Of a stretch of 64,000 nt of DNA, positions 22,101-32,714 are shown in pieces (the stretch's first letter is position 1; each line of letters starts with the position of its first letter). Both the position numbers and the translations under genes were made by a program. The stretch is from Hippophae tibetana (lineage: Eukaryota; Streptophyta; Magnoliopsida; Rosales; Elaeagnaceae), in the NCBI GenBank assembly GCA_037013495.1, contig CM072810.1, forward strand, positions 81,886,449 to 81,950,448. Reading direction: 5' to 3'. A model generated the notes under the pieces. The model was not told the origin of the DNA. It worked only from the letters and a program-made list of their open reading frames with translations, and made no database searches.

Positions 22101-23459
22101 TTAGCATTGGCGGTGAACTCGGATTTAAAGAGAGTCATCCCAATATCTTGTTTGTCAAGGCCTAGTGTTACCCCAAGTGAATTAAAACTTCAAACACGAA
22201 CGAATGTCGTACATACTATTCATGATTCTTGGATGACATCATATATAGAATATCTTATCAATGGTATTCTCCCCGAAGATAAGTACTTGGCTTGTAAGCT
22301 CATGACAAAAGCAGGTAGCTATGTTATCATTCAGGGAGCTTTGTATAGGATGAATCACAGTGGTCCATGGCTTAAGTGCTTACCCGTAGTTGAGGCTCAG
22401 ATGGTCTTGAGTGATTTACATGACGGCCAATGTGGAGCTCATTCTAGTGGAAGAGAATTTTCTCAAAGGATTATTCCACAGGGTTATTATGGGCTCATGC
22501 TTCTCAAAGATTGCATTTCTTATGTCAAAAGATGCGATAAATGTCAGCGATATGCCAATGTGCCACACCGTCCGGGTACTAACTTAAGATCTATTATCAA
22601 CCCCTGGCCATTTCAGAAATAGGGTTTGGACATCGTAGGACCATTACCCATCGCTTCAGGCCAAAGAAAGTTTATCATTTTCACAACTGATTACCTTACT
22701 AAATGGATAGAGGTGGAACCTTTGGCTCGAATCCAAGAATCGGATGTGGAGAGATTCATATGGCATAACATTATATGCAGATATGGCTTGCCTCATGAAC
22801 TGGTTACCAATAACAGTAGACAATTCACAAGCCAAAAAATTATATCTTTCTACGACAAGAAAGGTATCAAATTATCTCATTCCACCCCTTACTGCCCGCA
22901 AGAAAATGGTCAAGCCGAATCATCTAATAAGGCCCACATTAATATAGTACAGAAACGTTTTAAGGAAGCTAAAGGAAAATTGGTGGATGTGTTACCTGGT
23001 GCCCTCTGGGCAACATGAACTACTCCAAAAACTGCAACAGGAGAAACTCCTTTTTCTCTTGTTTATGGTACTGAAGCGGTCATACCCCTTGATATACTAG
23101 AACCTACCCTTCGATCCGATATTGATCATGGAGAAAATGATTGCTTACGATGAGAAGACGTGTTGCTAGCCGAAGAAAAACGAGAAGAAGCTCTAATAAA
23201 ACTTGAATCACAAAAAAGAACACTCTAAAAGACATATAACAAATTCGTCAGGCACAAGAGCTTTGGTATCGAGGAATGGATCTTGCGAAGAGCATTAGGA
23301 AACAAAGTGGAAACTAATACGGGTAAATTTGCCACCACATGGGAAGGCCCGTATCAAATATATGATATCACACCAGCAGGCTCTTACTTAATAGAATTTG
23401 ATGGCATAAAGGAGGGTTTGAGTTGGAATGGAGAAATTCTTAAGAAATATCACATGTAA
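22035..23459 (+). pseudogene. Integrase of the Tat element, catalytic Asp lost
   Basis: One frame from 22035 to 23018 with a single TAG at 22620-22622. Zinc-binding N-terminus near 22430-22560 (HSSGREFSQRI...KRCDKCQR). Catalytic core starts GLDIVGPLP (first D at 22629-22631). The second catalytic position reads VTNNSRQF, with N (22809-22811) for D and S for G. The glutamate is kept in QENGQAESSNK. The C-terminus ([21 protein letters not shown] to the final LKKYHM, stop near 23457) carries three further stops. Loss of one DDE residue alone would prevent strand transfer. Confidence 0.88.
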
Positions 23460-23527
23460 ATGCTTTATACAAAATACATGTTTATATATGAGATGAATTT
23501 ATAATCATTAATTTACAGCAAGGTTAA

Positions 23528-23950
23528 ACCGTGATTGGAGGAGGAGTCCCCTGATCCCCCCACTCGAGATGCGGCATGTCTTATACCCCATGATTGGAGG
23601 AGGAGTCTCCTTACCCCCACTCGGGATGCGGGATATTTCCTATGCCTCGTGATTGGAGGAAGAGTCCTCTAAACCCCCACTCAAGATGCAAAATATGCTC
23701 GCATTTGTGTTCTGGGCGTCTTATTTCGTGCCCGAAGTGAGGATAAGTCATTTGACCTTCTCACTTGAGATGTAAGACACCCTACTGACTCGCGATTGGA
23801 GGAGGAGTCTCCTGAATCCCCCACTCGAGATACGGCCTGTCTCATGCCCCGTGATTGGAGAACGAGTCCCCTAACCCCCCCACTCGGAATGCGGGATACG
23901 TCCTATGCCTCGTGATTGGAGGAGGAGTCCCCTAACCCCCCCACTAGAGA
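23528..23950. repeat. Minisatellite downstream of integrase (unit about 59 bp)
   Basis: About seven imperfect units built on CGTGATTGGAGGAGGAGTCC, then a C-run and ACTCGAGATGCGG. Units at 23528, 23588, 23647, 23728 (diverged), 23790, 23850 and 23909 suggest a two-step or higher-order expansion. It is much more GC-rich than its surroundings. It lies between integrase and the opposite-strand genes. Confidence 0.85.
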
Positions 23951-24108
23951 AGAAAATTACGCTCGCAAAAACATCATCATACTTATGAATAACACATTTA
24001 CCCAATATTATTCACATCACAAATTGTTAATCACTATTACAAACATATTATTACTCCAACCATATAATCTCATAGATTGCTCAAACATTACTACAAATAA
24101 ATTATTAC

Positions 24109-25047
24109 TAACACGCTTATGAGGAAATCTTATGTCTGTTCCTTCCTAAGCGCCTTATTTTTCCAATACTCCACTAATTTACGCAATCCATCCCCCTCAT
24201 TTTTATATCTTTCTTGTTCAAGAAGCGCTAACTTCAAATCTTCTCACGCATCTACTAAATCTTTCTTCAAAACTTTACATCGTGCTTTCCACACATGTAA
24301 CTCTTACTCTATACATTCATTCATTTCTTGACATATTTTTGCTTCTTTCTCTGCATCCTTGGCCATAGCTATGGCCTAAAAAACGAACATACTTCATTAA
24401 ATATTAATAACTGCATACCAATTCACTTTGTTAGGAATTCATTTTGCATCACTTACATCAAACATACGTCTCGCTATCATATGCCACATAGGCCCACCCT
24501 CTCTCTTGCGAGCTGTGTAAATGGAAGGACGATCTTTGGGCACCCCAAAATGATGATATAATTCTTCTTGCTCACGAGGTGCATTAAACATACCATCTTT
24601 GAAAAGATTCTTCTCCCCGCTTGTCTCACCTCTTTCTTTCAGGGGAGGATATATACTCTGTAAAGGCTTAATATCCTTTAAAATGGACACCTCATCAAGT
24701 GGCGAATTTTCGAGACACGCCTCATTCATAAAGGAAGTAAACGACCTAGCAATTGTTGTGCGTCTTTCCTTCATTTTCCCGTTCGTAACCTTCTGAGGAG
24801 TTTGATTAACCTCCTCCCTATGAGTAGGGGAAACAACTCATTTTCTCATATCAGACGAAGTAGGCATCGTGACTAAGGTTGAACTTATTTTCTCACCCTG
24901 AATAGCAATAGCTTGATCTCCTATTACGAGAAGTACTTTGTTAGATGGTAATAACCCCGTCATTTCAAACAAATCATCCAAGTTTACTCTACTATAATCC
25001 ATTAAGTTAAACGGACTGCGATTTCTTCTTAAAAGTTGTTTACTCAC
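24109..25047 (-). pseudogene. Opposite-strand gene B in the Tat element (5'-short paralogue of gene A)
   Basis: Exon 1 (25047-24457) is one frame of 197 codons with a single TGA near 24840. It contains MDYSRVNLDDLFEMTG, then DEVSILKDI, EELYHHFG and TARKREGGPMWHMIARRMFD. An 81 bp intron (24456-24376) has donor GTAAGT and acceptor TTTTTTAG. Exon 2 reads AIAMAKDAEKEAKICQEMNE and continues as a charged coiled coil to about 24109, with two in-frame stops. The motifs match gene A in the same order, so the two are paralogues. Gene A's long first exon has no counterpart here. Function unknown. Confidence 0.7.
24376..24456 (-). other. Intron of opposite-strand gene B
   Basis: 81 bp, GTAAGT...TTTTAG, phase 0, after MIARRMFD. 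It occupies the same codon boundary as the 79 bp intron at 26388-26310 in gene A. Confidence 0.7.
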
Positions 25048-25305
25048 TCAGTAAATAAATTTCAGATCAACAAGGCCTCAAATCCTCTAAATTATATATA
25101 CCACACTAACACAAAAACTTCATAAATATATAGATTTCAAACCGAACAAATATATATGTAAATAAATACAAAATTTAAAATTAAATGATTTCAAGTTCCA
25201 AAAATTCATTTACATAAACTTCCAAAAAACATATAAAATTTTACCACAGAGTAGCATCTTCCACTACTACCCCATCACGTTGATGATTTGAGGTGGCTAC
25301 AGTAT

Positions 25306-25755
25306 TGATTAGTGCTCAAAAAACACTAAAATTACCATAATTTTATCCACATTAATTGATTAAAATATATCTATTTATATGATTTTATCATATATTTATA
25401 TAAATTTGTCTTTTTTGGAATCACAGGTATTTTTATTGTTTTTCAAGTATTTTAGCTTAAAAACGTAACTTAAAGACTCAAAGAGGAATACTGGAGGCAA
25501 TACATCACAAATATATTCATAAATAAATGAGAAAAGGTCAACAAATATGGAAAAATTGGAAAAAATGGGTCAAAAAGGTCAAAATGTCAAAAAGGAGGAA
25601 ATCGCGCACAGAGTCGCCCAGTCCGTGCGCGCCTTTGCCCATTTCGCGCGCGCCTTTGCCCCTTTCCACACTCTCACAAATTCATGAATCATTTCGTAGA
25701 AAATGATAAGTATACACCCATGCATTTGTGAGAGTTTTATAAATATAAAACCAAC
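25306..25755 (+). repeat. LTR-like insertion between genes B and A
   Basis: Starts TGATTAGTGCTCAAAA and aligns for about 300 bp with the LTR start at 63112, including a GC-rich patch (GCGCGC-type) at 25598-25665. It then diverges. The right end is uncertain; AGTAT before the start and CGTAT near 25755 do not match well enough to call a target duplication. A 12-bp perfect inverted repeat (ACTCTCACAAAT / ATTTGTGAGAGT) spans about 25671-25737. Confidence 0.6.
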
Positions 25756-26309
25756 GTATTGGCAGAATCAGCGATGACGGTTTTTGCTCATCAAGTATCT
25801 TGAAGTGAACCTTGTGATGTGGCAGCCCCAGGTGTCTTGGGCTTATTGCTCTGAAAATCTCGCATCAATGATAAGTAAGGCGCAGTCAAACCTAGTTTTT
25901 CAGAATGCAGTTTGAGGTTATTTATTACAAAGCTCGCACCACTACGGTAGGCCTTAGTACATTCTGCTCTTAGTGTATCTACTAATGTAGATAGCGAACT
26001 AACTTGAGTTGATATAGTAGAAATTTTCTCTTGAAGCACGAGGTTCTTTTCATCAGCCTCTTTTGCCATATTTTCAAAATGTTTAGCGGCTTCACCCTTC
26101 TCAAAACAATATGTGTCTGCTTTTCTTAATTTCTCCACCTTATCGATCACTTTGTTCTCTAAATTCAAAATTTTTGTATCCTTATCAAAAATCAGGACAT
26201 CCTTGTCTTTTACCAATCTCTCGTATTTGTCTATTTGTAACCGGCTAGCCTGTACCTTGCGTTTATAATCCCGTAATGATAGCTCGACTTCTCTCGCCAA
26301 ACACACCAC

Positions 26310-26388
26310 CTACAAACAACATGAATTAAAAAAAGTAATAAAAATTGTATATCACAAATGCGGAATGAAATTAATACATTTTTTATAC
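26310..26388 (-). other. Intron 2 of opposite-strand gene A
   Basis: 79 bp, GTATAA...TTTGTAG, phase 0. Joining the flanks keeps an open frame across the border (DRLLE to VVCLAREVE). Confidence 0.7.
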
Positions 26389-26869
26389 CTCTAATAAGCG
26401 ATCTGCAATTAGGTCCTCATATGTTCCCCCTTCGCTCTTACGAGCTGCTCTCACCTGCGCCCTCTCAATTTCTGTTTCAAAATGATGATACAGATCTCAT
26501 TTGAGCTCTATTCATTCAAAAATCTCATTGCTAAAATAAGTAGTAGGGGTCTTCAAAACAACAGCATCCTTCAAGACGACCTCATCAAATTCAAAGTCAT
26601 TCATATCCATTACCTCCATTCCAGGGGTATATTCCCCAACCTTCCTTTTTTTCACATTTTTAGTTCACGAGGTGATATCAAGCTCAGATTATCCAAATTA
26701 GTTGAAGGAATTACATTTTCTAGGGTAGCTTCGACCTCTAAATTTGTGAACAGATCTTCTTGCGTAGGGGACGTGGTCGTGCGCTCCAGACATGAATAGG
26801 TAGGAGCCAACTCTTGTACACCTGAAGTGTCAATAAGATCCCCTAAATCAACATGTGAATAATCCATCC

Positions 26870-26976
26870 CTACAATATATATATATATATATATACACAC
26901 ACATTAATAAAATTTACCAACAATGTGTGAATATACAAGCATAAACAAAAACATATATATATAATAAAATAACGAC
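26870..26976 (-). other. Intron 1 of opposite-strand gene A
   Basis: 107 bp, GTCGTT...TTGTAG, phase 1, containing an AT microsatellite. Exon 1 ends in TNEYQ and exon 2 opens with a glycine codon and MDYS in a continuing frame. Confidence 0.6.
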
Positions 26977-28234
26977 CTTGATATTCGTTTGTGTAACCTC
27001 GCCACACCCCAGACTTCTTTAAGCGAGTTATAGTCAGGATATCGCGGTAACCTTCATTCGAGTTATTTTGTAGCTCAATCCGCCTCATTTTTTCTTTACC
27101 ACTAATATCTAGTTTACTCATGAGCTCGCTAGCCCAAGGTTGTAAAGTGTTAAAATTAGGGTTCTATGTGTGTCGAGTTGGAAAATCCACCCCATCACCC
27201 CAAATATCCCCAGTAATATAAAAGTATTTATCTTTCCAACCCGAGGTGTAATCAGGTAGTCTGAGATGCAACTTGTGACCTATAACACAAGATATGTATG
27301 CCCTCCCTTTATCTAACCCATTTCTTTTAAAACAATATAAACAACTCAATTCATCATTTTCCAGGTCTATTTCGTGCTCTCCAACTACTACAGAAAGACA
27401 TAAAAGAGTTCGCCACCCGTTTGGATTTATTTGTGCAAAATTGATATCAAAAGTACTCAAAGCACGGGCCACCAATTTGGGAAATGGGCAACATAAACCT
27501 ATCTTAAAGGCCGCTAAATGTATCACCTATAACAATGGTGGTGGATCATTAGCATCACATAAATTAGGGGGTACTGGCATTAACCCTACACAAGCTGGAA
27601 TGTCATATATTTGTCTAATTTCTTCCAAATCTTTAACTATTAAGACACTCAGCATCTTTTCAACTTGATGTTTATCTTTGGTTCTATGGGTAGGCTCGCC
27701 CTTGTTTTCCCTCTTCTTTTTTGGGCGAGGTACCTTGGTAGATGTAGACACAGGAATCCTGATAACATGAATTCAACCCTGTTAGGATGAGGTAGACACC
27801 ACTTTAGACCCCGAGGAAGTAGGAAGAGCAAGAATCCCTTCCTTAACAATCCTTGGGGAAGACTTATTGTCACTACTCCCCGTCATTTTAGGTCGTTTGG
27901 TTGTTAACGACCTTGAGGGAATACGACGGGGAGAAATATTTTTGTAAAGATCTCCCTTTGAAGATCTCACTTTTTTTCCCTTATGCGACATTACGAAAGA
28001 GGATGAATAATTACCTAAAATGAGAAGTTCGTATCAAAATCAAGGAGTAAATGATATAGCAGCTACTTGAATCCCAACAAATGACGTTAAATAAATGAGC
28101 TGAGAAGACTCAAAAAATTCTTGAATGGCTTTATTTAAGAATAAAATGATCTCTGAGTAATCAACAGGCTAAAATCCTCTGAATATAATAACTTAGTTAA
28201 AAATAGAAAAAAAGGTAAAAGTATATTCTCCTAC

Positions 28235-28242
28235 TATTTATA
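28235..28242 (-). promoter_or_regulatory. Putative TATA box for opposite-strand gene A
   Basis: TATAAATA on the minus strand (TTTATAAATAGTAG in context), about 245 bp upstream of the inferred start at 27991 and inside the element. No other evidence of transcription. Confidence 0.4.
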
Positions 28243-28381
28243 AAGGAAAAACGAGAAGCTAAAAGGTCTCTTAAAAATAAAAAATAATATCGTAAAACAC
28301 AGTATAAATTTGCATTATCTTATTGGTCGTTATTTATATGAGGAATATGCAACCATATTATTCTCTTGACTTCTCAAAATC

Positions 28382-28396
28382 AAAGAGAATAGGGGA
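28382..28396 (+). other. Polypurine tract of the Tat element
   Basis: AAAGAGAATAGGGGA, five bases before the 3' LTR. Confidence 0.75.
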
Positions 28397-28401
28397 TTTA
28401 A

Positions 28402-28880
28402 TGTTTGGTATTAAATATGTAACGGATATACGACCTAATAAGTACAAATACTCTGCTAGGGTAAAACGAGAACATAAAATTGGCTCAACAAAAGGCTCGT
28501 GCCCAACAAACTTGGAAAAGCACACGAACCTAGTCGACAAAAGTACCTCGTCATCAAACAACGAGGTTTTGGATGTCAAGACTTGATAGTTATGATATCC
28601 CGGTGATCAAGGTCGTCATCCATGAACGACCTGTATATAAATATCCTCCCCTTGTTTATAAATGCTTGTAACGAACGATCTAAATAAATTTTGTAAACTA
28701 GTTTGTACTATCCAGGTCGCTAATACGCACCCCGATATATACGTAAAGATACATACATATATATATATATATATATGTATACCCCTTAAATGAGAAGAAT
28801 ACAAGAGATATTCGGTCAATGTTATTTCTTGCTTCTCACTAAAAATCACTAAAATCAGACACATAAAGTCTCTTTAAACA
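28402..28880 (+). repeat. 3' LTR of the Tat element
   Basis: Collinear with 17255-17711, TG...CA ends, TATA box TATATAAATA at 28634-28643, and a longer TA run near 28756-28777. Confidence 0.93.
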
Positions 28881-28885
28881 CTGAG
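28881..28885. repeat. Target-site duplication CTGAG, right copy
   Basis: Exact repeat of 17250-17254. Confidence 0.9.
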
Positions 28886-31800
28886 AAATTATTATAAAAA
28901 ATAAAGAAAACAAAAATAAATATTTTATTATTATATTTTTTAATTTAAAATAAAATATTTAAGTAATACTCTTCTCCTCTGCAATACCAACTGTGACATC
29001 TAGACTTTGATTGTAAATCATTATAGCTAATAAACATATCCTTATAAAATTAAAGGTAACATCGGTAACCTTTCCAGTGTGTATATATATATATATATTA
29101 ATATATCATTATAAACATATTAACAATTTTTACAAGAAAAAATTAAGATAAACCAATCTATTAAAATTAAAATTAAAAAAAACAACCTATTTAAACTCGT
29201 TAAAACTAAAATTAAAAAAATAACAATTAAGGATTATAATTTGAATACTATTTATAAAATTAACAAGACAATTTTTTTATTAAAATTTATTGTTAATTAT
29301 CTTGTGGTTACAAACATCTTTGATTTTCTTTATTGTCATTACTACAATATATATATTTAGTCTCATTTTTTTTAAATCGAGACCATAGGATTTTAGCTTC
29401 GGTTATTTAAAAATCAAGGTCATAGACATATCATATGATCTCATTTATTTAAAAACTGAGTTTATAGACATATCTTATCAATTGTTATGTTAAAAATAAA
29501 TAACATTAGAAAATTATTTAAAATTTTGCATAGTTTGAAAAAATGTGAATTAACACAACATTAACATGAAAAAACTTGATACAGATTGACATTGTGCTAT
29601 AAATGTGATATCAAAGTTCTGATAATTAATATTTTTTACATAACAATGTCGGATAATTAATATTTTTTTATGAACACCATAAAAAATAGTATTTTGATAA
29701 ATAGATAAATTAAATTATAAATTTATTTAAAGATAAATTTTAAGCTATAGGCTTTTTTTTTTATTTTCTGAAAAATAAGAATCTACGTTAATAATTTTAA
29801 ACTAAAATTTAAGATATGAATTTCTTGGCTTTGAAAAAAGAATCATTTTTTCCCACTAGACTAGGTGTATTATAAAAGAGCAATGCTAAAATCATAAATT
29901 GTGATAATTATCTCAATTAACGTAGTATTTTGTGAACTATAGAGATGTTAGTTTATAGTATTTAATTACTAAAAATGAGCCTATTTAAAATTTAAATAGT
30001 CAATAAATTTGTAATAAATAAATTGTTTTTTTTCTTTAACTTGAGATATAAAAAATTCCCTATATATAATTTTCCTTTTTCAAATGAGTAAATATTTTAT
30101 TTCATACAATAAGTTTTTTAACTTACTTTGGGTTGATGTTTCTTTCCTAAAAATTTGATATTTGATATTATCTTTTTATATCAATCAAGTAATATCGGCG
30201 GTAAATTTTGATGATATTAATCATTTTGAGTGATTAAATTGTAAAGTTAGAAATTTTTGATCAAATTAGACTAAAAATGATATCATGTGATAATATTGTA
30301 ACTTATTTTGTTTAAATTTAATATAAGTATCAATTAAATATCTAATTTATATAGAATTGAATACATAAGGTATCAAATTGGTAGAAAAAAATTTAAATTA
30401 ATAAATAGCAAATATATCAAAACTTTTATAAAAAAATAAAACATTTACCCTATATATAAATGTATAGTATTTTGGAAAATTCTCGTTATATACTTGAAAT
30501 ATAAGAAAATTTAAAATGCAGAGTGAGTTAAACATATTACCATTTATTTTTTCTCATTAAAAGTTTTTAAGAATTAAATCTAACGTATTTTTCTGTAAAA
30601 ATGATAACTGTTTCATTTTTTTAAGATGGATAAATTTTTTAAATAATTATACTAATTATATATTTTAATTATAATTTGAACACATATTTTTTATATATAC
30701 AAGTTCATGACTAACCTGAATAAATGTTAAAATCTACTTGGATGAACATTTTGAAGCAAGGGATAGAATCAATAACCCCAAAATATATTACTTAATTTTT
30801 TATACTCTCATATCTCAATATTTGAGATTTATAAGATAGATGATATAGAATTATTTTTTTAAATCTTAATAGTTGAGATATGAAGTTTAAAAAAATTATG
30901 TAATATTTTAGAGATACTAATAATATCACTTCAAGCAAAAACTCAAGTTTTATTTAACATGTTTATTTGTATAACTATGGTTGAGATAACTCGGAAGTAA
31001 AAAACAATGGATCGTTTATTAATTAAAAATAACTAGAAAAAAAAATATTTAAGATAAAATTAATATGATTTTTAGATAAAATAATATTTTTGTAATTTAA
31101 ATATACGAAGTGAATATGAATTAAGAGATAAATTTATCAATCCAATTATTAAGTAAATCATAATTAAATTAATATAATTGATAGGTAGATAAAATCATTA
31201 AATTTATTATCTATTTTTAAGAAAATTTTAAAAATAATGATAAAATTTCATGTAACTCAGTGAGACTAAAGCTAGCATGTAAATATAAGGTTAGGGTTTC
31301 GATTTCAAGAATGTAAATGTTATTTAAAAATAATAAAAATTTATAAATTAAGAAAAAAAACTAATTTAATAATAAAAAATTATAAAAAAAGAAAAAAACT
31401 AAAAATAATGTAATTAAACTAATTTATTGTTTATTTGTTTTTGTATTTTTTTAAACCGGCTTTAAATGGAGCCCTTAATCTTTGGAAGCCGACAAGGGAG
31501 CCTTTACCATAGGCCGGTCCCGTCGACTTCGGTTACTCATTTCATACTTTAAAATATTTAATCAGGGACATGGATGTGAATAGTAAAATTAATTAGTGAT
31601 AATTAAAAAATAATATTTTTAAAATTTATCGTAATAAAAATAAAAATTTAATAATATATAACATATAAATAATTATAGTTTAATTTAAAATTTATTACAC
31701 GAAATTTAATATGAAATAATATAAAAAAATTAAATAATAAAAATATATAATTTAGATGTTAATGATATAATTTTTATAATAATAAATTTTAAAAATATTA

Positions 31801-32229
31801 TTTTTGTTATTTTTCTTTCAATCTTTTATCATAAATAAGCTGTTAGAAATTTAATATTTACTTACAACTCGTATGTAATAATTTATTATAATTACTTTAA
31901 CCTCTTACATATTAATTTAATCACAAATCTTTTTCTTTTCCTGCATATGTCATTTAATTCTTAGAAAACTTAATGTATATATAATTACTATTTGTCACAA
32001 AGATAGTGAGGGAAGAGACTACCTACAAGTCTACAACTACAGCTTGGATAAGGATATCGACTTTGCTGTCTTTGCCTCATATTTTGAACTTCTCTTCGAT
32101 CCTTTTATAAATATTTTATTGTAATGAAATCTGTCCACTTTTTTAACACACACACTCTCTCTCTCTCCACAATTAATAAACACTTTCATTCAAATACTAA
32201 GATAGTTATAATTAAAAGATACATATAGT
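28886..32229. other. AT-rich stretch without genes
   Basis: No coding sequence or RNA gene is visible on either strand. It holds long A/T runs, TA runs near 29080, a possible CACTA-type terminus at 29337, GC-richer inverted segments at 31450-31545, and a CA/CT microsatellite near 32145-32166. Confidence 0.6.
29337..29480. mobile_element. Possible degenerate CACTA-type terminus
   Basis: CATTACTACAATATAT followed by repeated GAGACCATAGG / CAAGGTCATAGAC motifs resembles the end and subterminal repeats of non-autonomous CACTA elements. No opposite end was found, though segments at 31450-31545 (ACCGGCTT...AAGCCGAC) look subterminal. Confidence 0.3.
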
Positions 32230-32709
32230 TGAATCCTGAAATATGGATCAAAGAAGAATATCAATAGCAAATAACAATAATACTAAATTCCCCTAATCCC
32301 ATTAGATCTTCAAAAAAGCACGATCAAGAAGAGCAGCTCCAAAATCCCATTAGATCTACTATAAAAAAAATCAAAATAAAAGCAAAACTAATATAGAATG
32401 ATTCCTTAGTGAATTGAATCATATCCACTTTAGAGGATATTGTAAAAGGACTAAATTAAAAGGAGGACGCTAAAAAAATATATGATTAGTAGTCTTCTCA
32501 TAAGCATTACATAAAGTGCAAGAAATAGGAACCTGCATTTTTCTTCTACTATGATTAACCCGAACAACTAAGCATTCATTAAGACAAAGCCAAAATAACA
32601 TTTAAGTTTGCTAAGGAGTTGTGAAGGCCATATTCGAGTACAAAGAGAGGACACAAAGCTACCTGGACCTGATGCATGCAGCAACATTGATATTCAAAGA
32701 TGAAGAGTC
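32230..32709 (-). pseudogene. L1-like LINE, 3' part (zf-RVT region)
   Basis: On the minus strand, broken reading gives KCYFGFVLMNA and, across frames, RKMQVPISCTLCNAYEKTTNHIFF, matching the C-terminal zinc-binding domain (zf-RVT, C-x2-C...H) of plant L1 elements. The RT part of the same element is at 37492-38745, on the far side of the inserted copia. No poly(A) tail was recognised at the 3' end near 32230. Confidence 0.7.
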
Positions 32710-32714
32710 ATTTG
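32710..32714. repeat. Target-site duplication ATTTG, left copy
   Basis: ATTTG before the copia LTR, repeated at 37487-37491. Confidence 0.8.

Larger units (their letters stand above)
25791..27991 (-). pseudogene. Opposite-strand spliced gene A in the Tat element
   Basis: Three inferred exons. Exon 1 (27991-26977, 338 codons, four stops) starts MSHKGKKVRSSKGDL, has a basic low-complexity N-part, then INPNGWRTLLCLSVVV and GWKDKYFYITGDIWG, which resemble Pfam Transposase_28 ('putative gypsy type transposon'). Intron 26976-26870. Exon 2 (26869-26389) starts MDYSHVDLGDLID and ends RAARKSEGGTYEDLIADRLL plus E; it has one frameshift near an A-run (about 26645) and two stops. Intron 26388-26310. Exon 3 (26309-25791) is a 172-residue coiled coil ending KAYRSGASFVINNLKLHSEK and a short tail. 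Extra antisense ORFs are known in Tat elements; their role is not established. Confidence 0.75.
17255..28880 (+). mobile_element. Complete Tat-lineage Ty3/gypsy retrotransposon with opposite-strand genes
   Basis: 11,626 bp bounded by two LTRs (457 and 479 bp) and a perfect 5-bp target duplication. Order: LTR, primer site, gag, protease, RT, RNase H, second RNase H, integrase, minisatellite, two minus-strand spliced genes, polypurine tract, LTR. The second RNase H between RNase H and integrase marks the Tat lineage. Counting by eye, the LTRs differ at about 43 of some 450 aligned positions, mostly transitions, so the insertion is old. Every sense-strand ORF is broken. An LTR-like insertion lies at 25306-25755. 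Confidence 0.93.

Noticed and set aside
23528..23950. Tandem array considered as CRISPR-like repeats
   Set aside because: Units are contiguous with no unique spacers, diverge along their whole length, and lie inside a plant retrotransposon.
25301..25759. AGTAT / CGTAT as a target duplication of the LTR-like insertion
   Set aside because: Only four of five bases match and the right LTR end has no clear CA terminus, so the boundary cannot be fixed.
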